A stretch of 64,000 nucleotides of DNA from Cryobacterium sinapicolor (lineage in GTDB: Bacteria > Actinomycetota > Actinomycetes > Actinomycetales > Microbacteriaceae), in contig NZ_SOGQ01000009.1 of assembly GCF_004403465.1 (NCBI RefSeq), forward strand, positions 62,344 through 126,343, written 5' to 3'. The notes under the pieces were generated by a model. It saw nothing but the letters and a program-made list of their open reading frames with translations. It was not told the DNA's origin and did not search any database. A program made the position numbers and the translations under genes. Shown piece by piece: positions 35,823-44,487 of the stretch (position 1 is the stretch's first letter; each line of letters opens with the position of its first letter).

Positions 35823-36758
35823 ATGGCTACTCCCGTCCTGACCCGGCCACGGCCGGAGCGCACGCCCCGAGGATCCCGGCCGAGCACCGTGCGACGTCGC
35901 GTCGGCGCCACCCCGCGCGCCTTCTACTGGATGGTCGTCCCCGCGGTCGCCGTCTTCGCGCTGCTGCATACCGTCCCGGTGCTCATCGGCGTCTTTTTCT
36001 CCTTCACCAACTACGCCGGCTTCGGCTCGTGGGACTTCGTCGGGTTCGGCAACTTCCTCGCCCTGTTCCAGGATGACCGGGTGCTGAAGGCCTACGGATT
36101 CACCTTCGGGTTCGCCATCGTCGCCACCATCCTCACCAACGTGATCTCTCTGGCCATCGCGGTCGGGCTCAACGCGAAGATCGCGTTCCAGTCCACCTTC
36201 CGCGGCATCTTCTTCATCCCCTACGTGCTCGCGATCCTGGTCGTCGGCTACGTCTTCCAGTATTTCTTCGCCAACTCGCTGCCCCGGATCCTGTCGAACG
36301 TCCCGGTGTTCCGTGACAACATCCTGACCAACCCGGACTGGGCGTGGACGGCCATCGTCGCCCTCGCCGTCTGGCAGGCCTGCGCGTTCGCGATCATCCT
36401 CTATCTGGCCGGGCTGCAAACGATTCCTCAGGAGCTCTACGAGGCATCCGCCATCGACGGCGCCACGCCGGGACGGCAGTTCCGGTCGATCACGTTCCCC
36501 ATGATCAGCGCCTTCTTCACCATCAACATGGTGCTCAGCCTGAAGGGGTTCCTGCAGACCTTCGACCACATCGTCGCCCTCACCGCCGGGGGGCCGGGAA
36601 CCTCGACCGAATCGATCACCCTGCTCATCTTCCGGGGCGGCTTCCAGGGCGGCGAGTTCGCCTACCAGTCCGCCAACGCGGTCCTGTTCGTCGTCGTCAT
36701 CATGCTCGTCTCGTTCCTGCAGTTCCGAATTCTCCAGCGCAAGGAGGCCGACTTCTAA
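35823..36758 (+). CDS. ABC sugar transporter permease 1 (MalF/UgpA type)
   Basis: A 311-residue inner-membrane permease with six predicted segments and a basic N-terminal tail. The cytoplasmic EAA loop is visible as LYEASAIDGATPGRQFRSITFPMI, which contacts the ATPase. It starts 2 bp after the binding-protein stop; the ATG at 35823 gives MATPVLTRPRPE. A longer upstream frame overlapping the binding protein is not credible. Its TAA overlaps the next ATG by one base. Confidence 0.92.
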   Translation: MATPVLTRPRPERTPRGSRPSTVRRRVGATPRAFYWMVVPAVAVFALLHTVPVLIGVFFSFTNYAGFGSWDFVGFGNFLALFQDDRVLKAYGFTFGFAIVATILTNVISLAIAVGLNAKIAFQSTFRGIFFIPYVLAILVVGYVFQYFFANSLPRILSNVPVFRDNILTNPDWAWTAIVALAVWQACAFAIILYLAGLQTIPQELYEASAIDGATPGRQFRSITFPMISAFFTINMVLSLKGFLQTFDHIVALTAGGPGTSTESITLLIFRGGFQGGEFAYQSANAVLFVVVIMLVSFLQFRILQRKEADF

Positions 36759-37666
36759 TGGCTATCACCATCGACTCCCCCGCCACAGTCGAACCCGTGT
36801 CCCTCCGCATCGAGCGGGACCCGCGTGGAGTCCGGCGTATCACCGGCAACCGCACCCGGATCAACTGGTGGGCCACGGCGCTGATCGCGATCTGCGCGAT
36901 CACCGTGCTCGTGCCGCTCTATTTCGCGGTGATCACCGCGCTGAAGACCCCCGACCAGCTCGGCGGCACCGGATTCGAACTGCCCACCGGTTTCCACTGG
37001 CAGAACTTCGTCGACGCCTGGACGCTGACCCGGTTCCCGCAGGCGCTGCTGAACACGGCCCTGATCACCGTCGGCGCCGTCGTGCTCACCCTGTTGACGA
37101 ACTCGCTGGTGGCCTATGCCATCGCCCGCAACCTGCACAAGCCGTTCTTCAAGGGCGTCTACTTCTACCTGCTGTCCGCGATCTTCATCCCGTTCCCGAT
37201 CATCATGCTCCCGGTTGTGAAGGAGACGGCCCTGTTCGGCCTCGACAACCAGGTCGGGCTGATCCTGCTCTACGCGGTGTTCGGGCTCTCCCTCAACGTC
37301 TTCATCTACGTCGCGTTCATCAAGTCGATCCCGATCGAGCTTGAGGAGGCGGCCTACACCGACGGGGCGACCACCTGGCGGGTGTACTGGCAGATCATCT
37401 TCCCACTGCTGACCCCGATGAACGCGACCGTCGGCATCCTCACCTGCGTCTGGGCGTGGAACGACTTCATCCTGCCGCTCGTCGTGCTCTCCGACCCGGC
37501 GGCGCGCACCCTGCAGCTTTCCCAGTTCGTGTTCCAGGGCCAGTTCAACACCAACTACTCGGCCGCGTTCGCCTCGTACCTGATGGCCATGGCCCCGCTG
37601 CTGATTGTGTACATTTTTGCCCAGCGCTGGGTCATCTCCGGCGTGATGAGAGGATCGATCAAATGA
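36758..37666 (+). CDS. ABC sugar transporter permease 2 (MalG/UgpE type)
   Basis: A 302-residue permease with six membrane segments. The EAA loop is IPIELEEAAYTDGATTWRVYWQIIFPLL. The N-terminal VPLYFAVITALKTPDQL segment is typical of MalG-like subunits. The start is ATG 36758 in a TAATG junction, and the stop overlaps the glucosidase ATG by 4 bp. It pairs with the upstream permease to form the channel. Confidence 0.92.
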   Translation: MAITIDSPATVEPVSLRIERDPRGVRRITGNRTRINWWATALIAICAITVLVPLYFAVITALKTPDQLGGTGFELPTGFHWQNFVDAWTLTRFPQALLNTALITVGAVVLTLLTNSLVAYAIARNLHKPFFKGVYFYLLSAIFIPFPIIMLPVVKETALFGLDNQVGLILLYAVFGLSLNVFIYVAFIKSIPIELEEAAYTDGATTWRVYWQIIFPLLTPMNATVGILTCVWAWNDFILPLVVLSDPAARTLQLSQFVFQGQFNTNYSAAFASYLMAMAPLLIVYIFAQRWVISGVMRGSIK

Positions 37667-39363
37667 CAAACACCGCACCGACGGCCTCCCCTGAGACCGG
37701 CGCCCCCTGGTGGGCCAGCGCCATCGTCTACCAGGTGTACCCGCGCAGCTTCGCGGACTCCGACGGTGACGGGATCGGCGACCTCGGCGGCATCCGTTCG
37801 AAGCTCGACTACCTCACCGAACTCGGTGTCGACGCGGTCTGGCTGTCCCCCGTCTACCCGTCGCCGCAGCACGACAACGGCTACGACATCAGCGACTACC
37901 AGGACATCGAACCGGTCTTCGGCAGCCTGGCGGAGTTCGATTTGCTGCTGGCCGAGGCTCATGAGCGCGGCCTCAAGATCGTGATGGACCTGGTGGTGAA
38001 CCACACCAGCGACGAGCACGCCTGGTTCCGGGAATCCCGCTCGTCGCTGACGAATCCGAAGCGCGACTGGTACTGGTGGCGCAAGCCGCGGGCCGACGGC
38101 GGCCCGCCGAACGGCTGGGGCAGCGCCTTCAGCGGCCCGGCCTGGACCCTCGATCCGGCGACCGGCGAGTACTACCTGCACCTGTTCGCGAAGCAGCAGC
38201 CCGACCTCAACTGGGAGAACCCCGAGGTGCGACAGGCGGTCTACCTGATGATGAACTGGTGGCTGGACCGCGGCGTCGACGGCTTCCGGATGGACGTGAT
38301 CAACTTCATCGCCAAGCAGGTCGAGCTGATCGACGGGCCGACTCCGGCCACCGGAGGCGGCTCCCCGATGGGTGCGCAGATCCACGAGTTCCTGCAGGAG
38401 ATGCACCGAGAGGTCTTCGACGGGCGCGAAGGCCGGCACCTCACCGTCGGCGAGATGCCCGGTGTGAGCACCGCCGACGCCCGGCTGTTCACCGACCCGG
38501 CCCGGCGCGAGGTCGACATGATATTCCAATTCGAGCATGTAGGCCTGGACCAGGGTGAGCACAAGTTCGACGTGCTCCCCCGCAGCCTGCCGGCACTGAA
38601 GCAGAGCCTGTCCCGCTGGCAGGACGGCCTCGCCGCCACCGGCTGGAACAGCCTCTATCTGAACAACCACGACCAACCCCGACTGGTGTCCCGTTTCGGC
38701 AACGACACCGAGTACCGCTACGAGTCGGCGACGCTCTGGGCGCTGGTGCTCCACCTACATCGCGGCACGCCCTACATCTACCAGGGCGAGGAGATCGGCA
38801 TGACCAACGTGCGGTTCGACACCATCGACGATTACCGCGACCTCGAGTCCCTCAACCACTACCGCGAGGCCGTGGACGAGTTCGACCTGGACCCGGGCAC
38901 CGTGCTTGCCGGCGTGCAGACCATGGGCCGCGACAACGCGCGCACCCCCATGCAGTGGGATTCCTCGCCGCAGGCCGGCTTCACCGCCGGCACGCCGTGG
39001 CTGGCCGTGAACCCGAACAGCACTCATCTCAACGTGGCCGCCGACCTCGCGGGCGAGCGGAGCGTGTTCCGCTTTTACCAGCACCTGATCAGACTGCGGC
39101 ACGCCAACGGGACGGTCGCCCTCGGCGACTTCACCCTCCTCGAACCCGACCACGAGGCGCTCTACGCCTTCACCCGCACCCAGGGTGACGAGACGCTGCT
39201 CGTCGTCGCGAACGCATCCGATGCCCCGCTCACCGACCCGCTTTCGATGGACGTCTCCGGCGCGGAATTGGTTCTGTCCAACTACCCGGTCAGGGTGGAT
39301 GCCGCCGCACCGGCCGCGATCACGGTGCTGCGCCCGTGGGAGGCGCGCCTCTACCGGCTGTAG
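37663..39363 (+). CDS. GH13 alpha-glucosidase
   Basis: Cytoplasmic alpha-amylase-family glucosidase of 566 residues, like oligo-1,6-glucosidase or AglA. The catalytic residues are Asp211 (GFRMDV, nucleophile), Glu264 (TVGEMP, acid/base) and Asp337 (NNHDQPR). Other conserved regions are DLVVNHTSDEHAWF and QGEEIGMTNV. No signal peptide is seen, so it acts on the imported disaccharide. It is translationally coupled to the permease. The exact linkage specificity (alpha-1,4, alpha-1,6 or sucrose) cannot be read with certainty. Its last 13 bp overlap the convergent VanZ gene. Confidence 0.93.
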   Translation: MTNTAPTASPETGAPWWASAIVYQVYPRSFADSDGDGIGDLGGIRSKLDYLTELGVDAVWLSPVYPSPQHDNGYDISDYQDIEPVFGSLAEFDLLLAEAHERGLKIVMDLVVNHTSDEHAWFRESRSSLTNPKRDWYWWRKPRADGGPPNGWGSAFSGPAWTLDPATGEYYLHLFAKQQPDLNWENPEVRQAVYLMMNWWLDRGVDGFRMDVINFIAKQVELIDGPTPATGGGSPMGAQIHEFLQEMHREVFDGREGRHLTVGEMPGVSTADARLFTDPARREVDMIFQFEHVGLDQGEHKFDVLPRSLPALKQSLSRWQDGLAATGWNSLYLNNHDQPRLVSRFGNDTEYRYESATLWALVLHLHRGTPYIYQGEEIGMTNVRFDTIDDYRDLESLNHYREAVDEFDLDPGTVLAGVQTMGRDNARTPMQWDSSPQAGFTAGTPWLAVNPNSTHLNVAADLAGERSVFRFYQHLIRLRHANGTVALGDFTLLEPDHEALYAFTRTQGDETLLVVANASDAPLTDPLSMDVSGAELVLSNYPVRVDAAAPAAITVLRPWEARLYRL

Positions 39364-39812
39364 GTTGCCTCGGCCCGCCGGGGCCGAGGGTCCTCACGGC
39401 GCACCAGCTTGAACGCCGTGAGGATGAGGCCGCCGATCACTCCGAGTACGGCGCCGCTCCCGTTTGCGACCAGATCGCGCACATCCGGGACCCGGGTCGG
39501 CAGGAACTGCTGGATGAACTCGATCGATCCCGTGAGCAGGACGGCGACGACGATCGCCAGCCACCACAGCCGGCGTCCGAACAGGAGTAACAGGAACACA
39601 CCGATCGGGATGAACATGGCGATGTTGGCCGCGAATTCGACCCGCCCGTAGGTGATCCAGTCGGTGGCGTCGTGCCGGTCGAAGAATCGAAGCGCCCGCA
39701 GCAGCAGCTCGTTGTTGCCACTGTCGAGCGGCTGCGGCCCGAGGGTCACCCAGCCCACGGACGCCAGGTAGGCGAGCGTGACCAGGGACAGGACGGGATG
39801 GCGATGCAGCAT
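39351..39812 (-). CDS. VanZ-family membrane protein
   Basis: A 153-residue VanZ-like protein with four or so membrane segments. Family features are FAANIAMFIPIGVFLLLLFGRR, VVLLTGSIEFIQQFLPTRVPDVRDLVANGSGAVLGVIGG. The start at ATG 39812 (MLHRHPVLSLV) is chosen by the family N-terminus. VanZ itself gives low-level teicoplanin resistance; the role of most family members is unknown. It overlaps the glucosidase gene tail to tail. Confidence 0.88.
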   Translation of the reverse strand: MLHRHPVLSLVTLAYLASVGWVTLGPQPLDSGNNELLLRALRFFDRHDATDWITYGRVEFAANIAMFIPIGVFLLLLFGRRLWWLAIVVAVLLTGSIEFIQQFLPTRVPDVRDLVANGSGAVLGVIGGLILTAFKLVRREDPRPRRAEATYSR

Positions 39813-39880
39813 GGCTCCATCCTCCCCGATCGTTGCTGGGGGTCCACCCGGTGCGCCGTCCCCGAACGGCGACAATGGGG

Positions 39881-41419
39881 CTATTGCTTGCCCAGGGCAG
39901 CCTTTTCCTCGGCGATGAGCTCGTCGCGGAGGGTGTCGTCGAAAACGCGTTTGGCCTCGATCCCGACCACGGAGTGGCGACGGCCGTAGAGGAAGTACAC
40001 GGCGATTCCGATGGCGAGCCACACCGCGAAGCGCACCCAGGTGAGCGTCGTCAGGTTGAGCATCAGCCAGAAGCAGAGCGCCGCAGACAGGATCGGCAGG
40101 AAGGGAGAGAAGGGCACCTTGAAGGCTCGGGGCAGGTCGGGGCGCTTCTTGCGCAGCACGACCACGGCGATGCTGACCAGCACGAAGGCCGACAGCGTGC
40201 CAATGTTGATCATTTCCTCGAGCACGCCCACGTCGGTGAAGCCGGCGATCAGGGCGACCGCGGCGCCGGAGATGATCTGCACCCGGGCGGGCGTTCCGCG
40301 CTTGGACGAGGTGACGCTCAGACCGCGGGGCAGCAGGCCATCCCGGCTCATGGCGAAGAGCACGCGGGAGAGGCCGAGGAGCAGCACCATGATCACGGTG
40401 GTCAGCCCCACGAGGATGCCGACCGAGATGACCTGGGCGGCCCAGCCCGCGCCGACCGAGATGAACGCCGTCGCGAGCGAGGCGTTGGGGTCGTCGGCGA
40501 GGACCGTGTAGGGAACCATGCCGGTGAGCACGAGGCTGACGCCGAGGTACAGCACCGTCACGATGGCCAGACCGGCGAAGATGCCGCGCGGCAGGGTCTT
40601 CTGCGGGTTCTTGACCTCTTCCGCGCTGGTGGCGACCACATCGAAGCCGATGAACGCGAAGAAGACGAGCGAGGCACCGGCGAGCAGGCCGAACAGCCCG
40701 TACTGGGCCGGCTGAGCGCCGGTCATGAACGAGAAGAGGGACTGCATCCAGACATCGCCGTCGCCGCCCGTGGACGGCACGGCCTCGGGAATGAACGGCG
40801 TGTAGTTCTTCGGGTTGATGAAGAAGGCGCCCACAACGATCACGAACAGCACGATCGCGACTTTGAGGATGGTGAAGATGCTGGCGACGCGCGCCGACAG
40901 CTTGGTGCCCAGCACCAGCAGGGTGGTGAAGACGGCGACGATGACGAACGCACCCCAACTGACCTGCAGACCGAAGACCGGGATCGTGGCCGGGACATCC
41001 CAGTTCCAGAGTGCGAAGACCTCGCTCAGGTAGATCCCCCAGTACTTCGCGATCACGGCCGCGGCGGTGAGCATCTCAAGGATCAGGTCCCAGCCGATGA
41101 TCCAGGCGAGCAGCTCGCCGAGGGTCGCGTACGTGAAGGTGTACGCCGAACCGGCCACCGGGACCGCCGAGGCGAATTCCGCGTAACACATGATGGCCAG
41201 GGCGCAGGTGATCGCGGCGAGCAGGAACGCCAGGGTGACGGATGGCCCGGCGTAGCTTCCGGCCGCTTTCGCACCGACCGAGAAGATTCCGGCGCCGACG
41301 GCGACCGCGACTCCCATGATCATGAGGTCCCAGGTGCCCAGCGTGCGCTTGAGGCTGTGGCCCTTCTCGAGGGAGTCGGCCATGGAGGCTTCGATACTCT
41401 TGGTGCGCCAGACGCTCAT
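39881..41419 (-). CDS. APC-family amino acid permease
   Basis: A 512-residue transporter with 12 or more membrane segments, of the cationic amino-acid transporter/YfnA type. Core features are MIMGVAVAVGAGIFSVGAKAAG in helix 1 and FFAFIGFDVVATSAEEVKNPQKTLPRGI in helix 6. The start at ATG 41419 (MSVWRTKSIEASMADS) fits the family; the frame stays open upstream through repeat copy E, which should not be read as coding. Substrate unknown, possibly basic amino acids. It is divergent from azlCD. Confidence 0.9.
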   Translation of the reverse strand: MSVWRTKSIEASMADSLEKGHSLKRTLGTWDLMIMGVAVAVGAGIFSVGAKAAGSYAGPSVTLAFLLAAITCALAIMCYAEFASAVPVAGSAYTFTYATLGELLAWIIGWDLILEMLTAAAVIAKYWGIYLSEVFALWNWDVPATIPVFGLQVSWGAFVIVAVFTTLLVLGTKLSARVASIFTILKVAIVLFVIVVGAFFINPKNYTPFIPEAVPSTGGDGDVWMQSLFSFMTGAQPAQYGLFGLLAGASLVFFAFIGFDVVATSAEEVKNPQKTLPRGIFAGLAIVTVLYLGVSLVLTGMVPYTVLADDPNASLATAFISVGAGWAAQVISVGILVGLTTVIMVLLLGLSRVLFAMSRDGLLPRGLSVTSSKRGTPARVQIISGAAVALIAGFTDVGVLEEMINIGTLSAFVLVSIAVVVLRKKRPDLPRAFKVPFSPFLPILSAALCFWLMLNLTTLTWVRFAVWLAIGIAVYFLYGRRHSVVGIEAKRVFDDTLRDELIAEEKAALGKQ

Positions 41420-41547
41420 AACTGGGTGCTTCCGTTCCGTTGGGTACCGGTCAATGTTAGGCCCCCGCCGGGTTTTCCCGCCCCGGCCGTCCGACTGCCC
41501 GGAGCGCCGAGTCCGTCGAGTCCGCTCGCCGGCGGTGACCCCGCCCC

Positions 41548-41638
41548 GAACGAATTCGACGGAGATTTTGCCGAAATCGTGCCCGATTGCGCTGATAGAA
41601 CGGTATTCCATGAGAATCTCCGTCGAATTCGTTGGGGC
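41548..41638. repeat. Palindromic intergenic element, copy E
   Basis: The left arm GAACGAATTCGACGGAGATT and right arm AATCTCCGTCGAATTCGTTG pair perfectly, including the GAATTC sites. The core starts TTGCCGAAATCGTGCCCG, like copies A to C. This copy lies between divergent genes (the APC permease and azlC), so it is not simply a terminator for converging units. Confidence 0.87.
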
Positions 41639-41683
41639 GTCACGCAGCCGGAGGATCGGCCCTCCCTCGCCTAGCATTGAGCG

Positions 41684-42445
41684 GTGCCCACCGACCTCCG
41701 CCACTCCCCAGGGGCCCGGGTCGGCCTGTCGATCGCCGTGGCCACCGGGCTCTACGGCCTCTCGTTCGGCGCCCTCGCGGTCTCGTCGGGACTCGACGTC
41801 TGGCAGACGTCGGCGCTGAGCCTGCTCCTCTTCTCCGGGGGATCCCAGTTCGCCTTCATCGGGGTGATCGCCGGCGGCGGCAGCGGTGCGGCGGCCGCCG
41901 GCGCGGCGGCGCTCCTCGGCATCCGTAACGGGGTGTACGGGATGCAGCTGAATGCCCTGCTGCACCCTCGTGGCTGGCGCCGCTTCGCCGCCGCCCACGT
42001 CACCATCGACGAGTCACTCGCCACGAGCACCGGGCAGACCGTGCTCCTCGAGCAGAAACGGGGGTTCTGGGTGGCCGGCCTGGGCATCTTCGTGCTCTGG
42101 AACGTGTTCACCCTGATCGGAGCGCTCGCGGGCGACGCCTTGGGTGACCCGAAGCAGTGGGGCCTCGACGGGGCAGCGGTCGCGGCGTTCCTCGGGCTGC
42201 TCTGGCCACGGCTGCGGTCGAGGGAGGCCGGGGCGATCGCCGTGGCCTGCGCCCTCGCCACCATGCTGGCCGTGCCGTTCGTGCCGCCGGGCGTGCCGAT
42301 CCTGGTTGCGGCCGTCGTTGCCGGGGCCATCGGCTGGTTCGGGTTTCGGCACGGGCCCGACGGTGAGGGGCTCGAACCCGACTTGGACCCCTATCCCGCG
42401 CCGCAGGGCCGGCCCGGGCCGACGGATGCGCAGGCGACCCGATGA
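41684..42445 (+). CDS. azlC: AzlC-family branched-chain amino acid exporter, large subunit
   Basis: A 253-residue membrane protein of the AzlC/YgaZ family, which exports branched-chain amino acids with AzlD. It starts at GTG 41684 (PTDLRHSPGARVGLSIAVATGLYGLSFGALA). LLFSGGSQFAFIGVIAGG is characteristic. The TGA overlaps the azlD ATG by 4 bp. The C-terminal ~30 residues are Pro/Asp-rich. The presence of bkd and leucine-type genes elsewhere in the window makes branched-chain substrates plausible, but they are not linked in an operon. Confidence 0.9.
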   Translation: MPTDLRHSPGARVGLSIAVATGLYGLSFGALAVSSGLDVWQTSALSLLLFSGGSQFAFIGVIAGGGSGAAAAGAAALLGIRNGVYGMQLNALLHPRGWRRFAAAHVTIDESLATSTGQTVLLEQKRGFWVAGLGIFVLWNVFTLIGALAGDALGDPKQWGLDGAAVAAFLGLLWPRLRSREAGAIAVACALATMLAVPFVPPGVPILVAAVVAGAIGWFGFRHGPDGEGLEPDLDPYPAPQGRPGPTDAQATR

Positions 42446-42753
42446 GCGTCTGGGTCTGGATCCTGGTGGCCTGCGCGGCGGCATTCGTCACGAAGCTGCT
42501 CGGCTATCTCGTGCCGCGGAAGTTGCTCGCCAACGCGCGCATCGCCCGCGTCGCCGGCACTCTGACGATCGGCCTGCTGGCCTCCCTGACGGTGGCGAAC
42601 ACCGTGGCCACCGGCCAGGAGCTGGTCGTCGACGCCCGGCTCGGCGCCCTCGTCGCCGCGGCGATCGCGCTCTGGCTCAAAGCCCCGTTCCTGGTGGTGG
42701 TCATCGTGGGCGCCGCCGCGGCCGCGGGACTGCGGCTCCTGGGTGCGGCCTAG
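42442..42753 (+). CDS. azlD: AzlD-family small subunit of branched-chain amino acid exporter
   Basis: A 103-residue membrane protein of the AzlD/YgaH family with about four helices. WILVACAAAFVTKLLGYLVPRKLL at the start and ALWLKAPFLVVVIVGAAAAAGLRLLG at the end fit the family. It is coupled to azlC by an ATGA overlap. Both are required for export in characterised homologues. Confidence 0.9.
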   Translation: MSVWVWILVACAAAFVTKLLGYLVPRKLLANARIARVAGTLTIGLLASLTVANTVATGQELVVDARLGALVAAAIALWLKAPFLVVVIVGAAAAAGLRLLGAA

Positions 42754-42766
42754 GGTCGCCCACGCT

Positions 42767-42836
42767 CACCTGTTGCCCGTTCGGACAACTGTTGCCGGCA
42801 CACCGGCAACGGATGTCCGATCCGGCAACGATTGCG
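42767..42836. repeat. Dispersed hairpin repeat, copy 2
   Basis: CGGACAACTGTTGCCGG and CCGGCAACGGATGTCCG form an imperfect 17-bp hairpin with a CACA loop. Flanking bases (TGTTGCCCGTT left, ATCCGGCAACGATTG right) also match copy 1 at 27381-27437. It sits after azlD. A short GGGCC tandem run follows at about 42839-42861. Confidence 0.6.
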
Positions 42837-42933
42837 GGCCGGGCCGGGCCGGGCCGGGCCGCCGGTGGCGGTAGGGTTTTCGGAACGGCTAGCTGCCGAC
42901 CACGTTTTTCAATGTTGAAGAAATGAGTGTGTG

Positions 42934-43122
42934 ATGAGCGGAAAATACGAGCTCTACGCAGAACGATCCGGCGGATATCAGTTTCGGCTGAAGGCCAACA
43001 ACGGCGAAGTGATCGCGACCTCCGAGAGCTACCATTCCAAGGCGGAGGCCCTCAAGGGCATCGAGGCGCTGAAGACCCACGTCAAGTCGCACGTGGTCGA
43101 CATGACGGAACCGGACGCCTGA
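42934..43122 (+). CDS. DUF1508 (YegP-like) small protein
   Basis: A 62-residue protein with one YegP/DUF1508 domain: GKYELYAERSGGYQFRLKANNGEVIATSESYHSKAEALKGIEAL. Members often have two tandem copies; this one has one. Function is unknown, with stress-related roles proposed for some homologues. The ATG at 42934 follows a GTG at 42931; both are possible. Repeat copy F starts 20 bp past the stop. Confidence 0.87.
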   Translation: MSGKYELYAERSGGYQFRLKANNGEVIATSESYHSKAEALKGIEALKTHVKSHVVDMTEPDA

Positions 43123-43142
43123 GCCGAGTTCGCGTCCGGCGT

Positions 43143-43234
43143 CGAACCAATTCGACGGAGATTCTCCTGGAAACAGGGTATTTCCACGGTTGTGAGCCCG
43201 TTTCGGGCAAAATCTCCGTCGAATTCGTTCGGGG
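43143..43234. repeat. Palindromic intergenic element, copy F (reverse orientation)
   Basis: The left arm GAACCAATTCGACGGAGATT and right arm AATCTCCGTCGAATTCGTT are perfect. The reverse complement of the core begins TTGCCCGAAACGGGC and ends TTTCCAGGAG. This matches copies B and C, so F is inserted in the opposite direction. It lies between convergent DUF1508 and LLM genes. Confidence 0.87.
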
Positions 43235-43270
43235 CGGAGGTCTCGCTGTGCGACAACCGCCCCGGAGCGC

Positions 43271-44359
43271 CTAGCCGGCCCTGAGCAGTGCGGCGGCGAG
43301 GTGCTCGCCGATCAGGAGCTGAGCAGCGAGCAGTTCCAGCGTGCGCTCACGACCGGGTGAGGTGGCCATGTCGGCGCCCGTGTGAGCGGAGGCGATCGGC
43401 TGCAGCATGACCTCGTCGACCCCGAACTGCGCCGCGAGGGCACGGATGCGCGCGGCTGCGGCGACGGGTTCGTCGATGATCCAGGCGGCCGTCATCCGTT
43501 CGACCATCTCGAGCAGCGCCGGCGCCATCGGCGCGGCGGCGGCCTCTTCGACCGTTGCGAGCGGGCCGAGCGGAAGGCCCGATCGCAGCCGCGCCATCTG
43601 CTGCATCTGAGGCAGCGCGAGGGCGAGGGCTTCGCCTCTGGTGTCGGCGACCGACACGTTCAGGGTGAGGATCGTGCGCGGCGCGTCGAGGGTCTCGCTG
43701 GGTGTGAACCCGCGGCGGTACAGCTCGAGGGCCGCCGTGGTGCCGTCGCCGGCGAAGTGGTTGGCGAACACGTAGGGCATGCCCTGCCGGGCGGCGAGCC
43801 GGGCCGAGTAGTCGCTGGAGCCGAGCAGCCAGATTTCGGGTATCCCCGTGGCGGCCGGTGTCGCGTGCAGGGTGTACTCCCGGCCGGAGGTGAGGCTGAG
43901 CGACGCCCCGTCGGGGTGTAACAGCGCCGCGATGTCGGCGATGTTGCGCGGGAACGCGTCGACCTCGCTGACGGCTCCGCTCGAGCGCAGCAGCGCGGTG
44001 ATCATCGGGTCGCTGCCGGGCGCCCGGCCCAGTCCCAGGTCGATGCGGCCGGGGTACGCGGCCTCGAGGATGCCGAACTGCTCGGCGATCACCAGCGGTG
44101 AGTGGTTCGGCAGCATGACACCCCCGGCGCCGACCCGGATGCGTTCGGTCTGGGCCGCGAGGATGCCGATCAGCACGGGCGGGTTCGTCGACGCGACCGC
44201 CTGCATGTTGTGGTGCTCCGCCACCCAGTAGCGGGTGTAACCGAGCCGGTCCGCGCTCCGGGCGAGGTGCACGGCTGCCGCGATTGCGTGTGCGGAGCTC
44301 TGCGAGGTGCGGACGGGGATCAGATCGAGCACGGAGAGGCTCAGCGGGGAGGTAGACAT
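43271..44359 (-). CDS. LLM-class flavin-dependent oxidoreductase (YhbW-like)
   Basis: A 362-residue luciferase-like protein. LSVLDLIPVRTSQSSAHAI, RYWVAEHHNMQAVASTNPPVLIG and RVGAGGVMLPNHSPLVIAEQFG are typical of the MsnO8/YhbW group, and RIDLGLGRAPGSDP follows. The ATG at 44359 gives MSTSPLSLSVL; the longer frame adds no family sequence. It is preceded on the same strand by rpsO and its terminator, so it has its own promoter. Substrate unknown. Confidence 0.88.
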   Translation of the reverse strand: MSTSPLSLSVLDLIPVRTSQSSAHAIAAAVHLARSADRLGYTRYWVAEHHNMQAVASTNPPVLIGILAAQTERIRVGAGGVMLPNHSPLVIAEQFGILEAAYPGRIDLGLGRAPGSDPMITALLRSSGAVSEVDAFPRNIADIAALLHPDGASLSLTSGREYTLHATPAATGIPEIWLLGSSDYSARLAARQGMPYVFANHFAGDGTTAALELYRRGFTPSETLDAPRTILTLNVSVADTRGEALALALPQMQQMARLRSGLPLGPLATVEEAAAAPMAPALLEMVERMTAAWIIDEPVAAAARIRALAAQFGVDEVMLQPIASAHTGADMATSPGRERTLELLAAQLLIGEHLAAALLRAG

Positions 44360-44420
44360 CGTTGGTGGAAACCGCGCCGGGCCCGAGGATATTCCCGCAT
44401 TCCGCACCCCCGGACAAACG

Positions 44421-44455
44421 AAACGGGCCGCCACCCGAAAGGTGACGACCCGTTT
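44421..44455 (-). terminator. Rho-independent terminator of rpsO
   Basis: AAACGGGCCGCCACC and GGTGACGACCCGTTT pair as a 15-bp stem with three mismatched pairs and a short loop. It lies about 30 bp past the rpsO stop. On the minus strand it ends in CGTTTCGTTTG, a weak T tract. Confidence 0.75.
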
Positions 44456-44487
44456 GTAAGAAGATCGCGGTGTCTTCGAAAAGTGCC

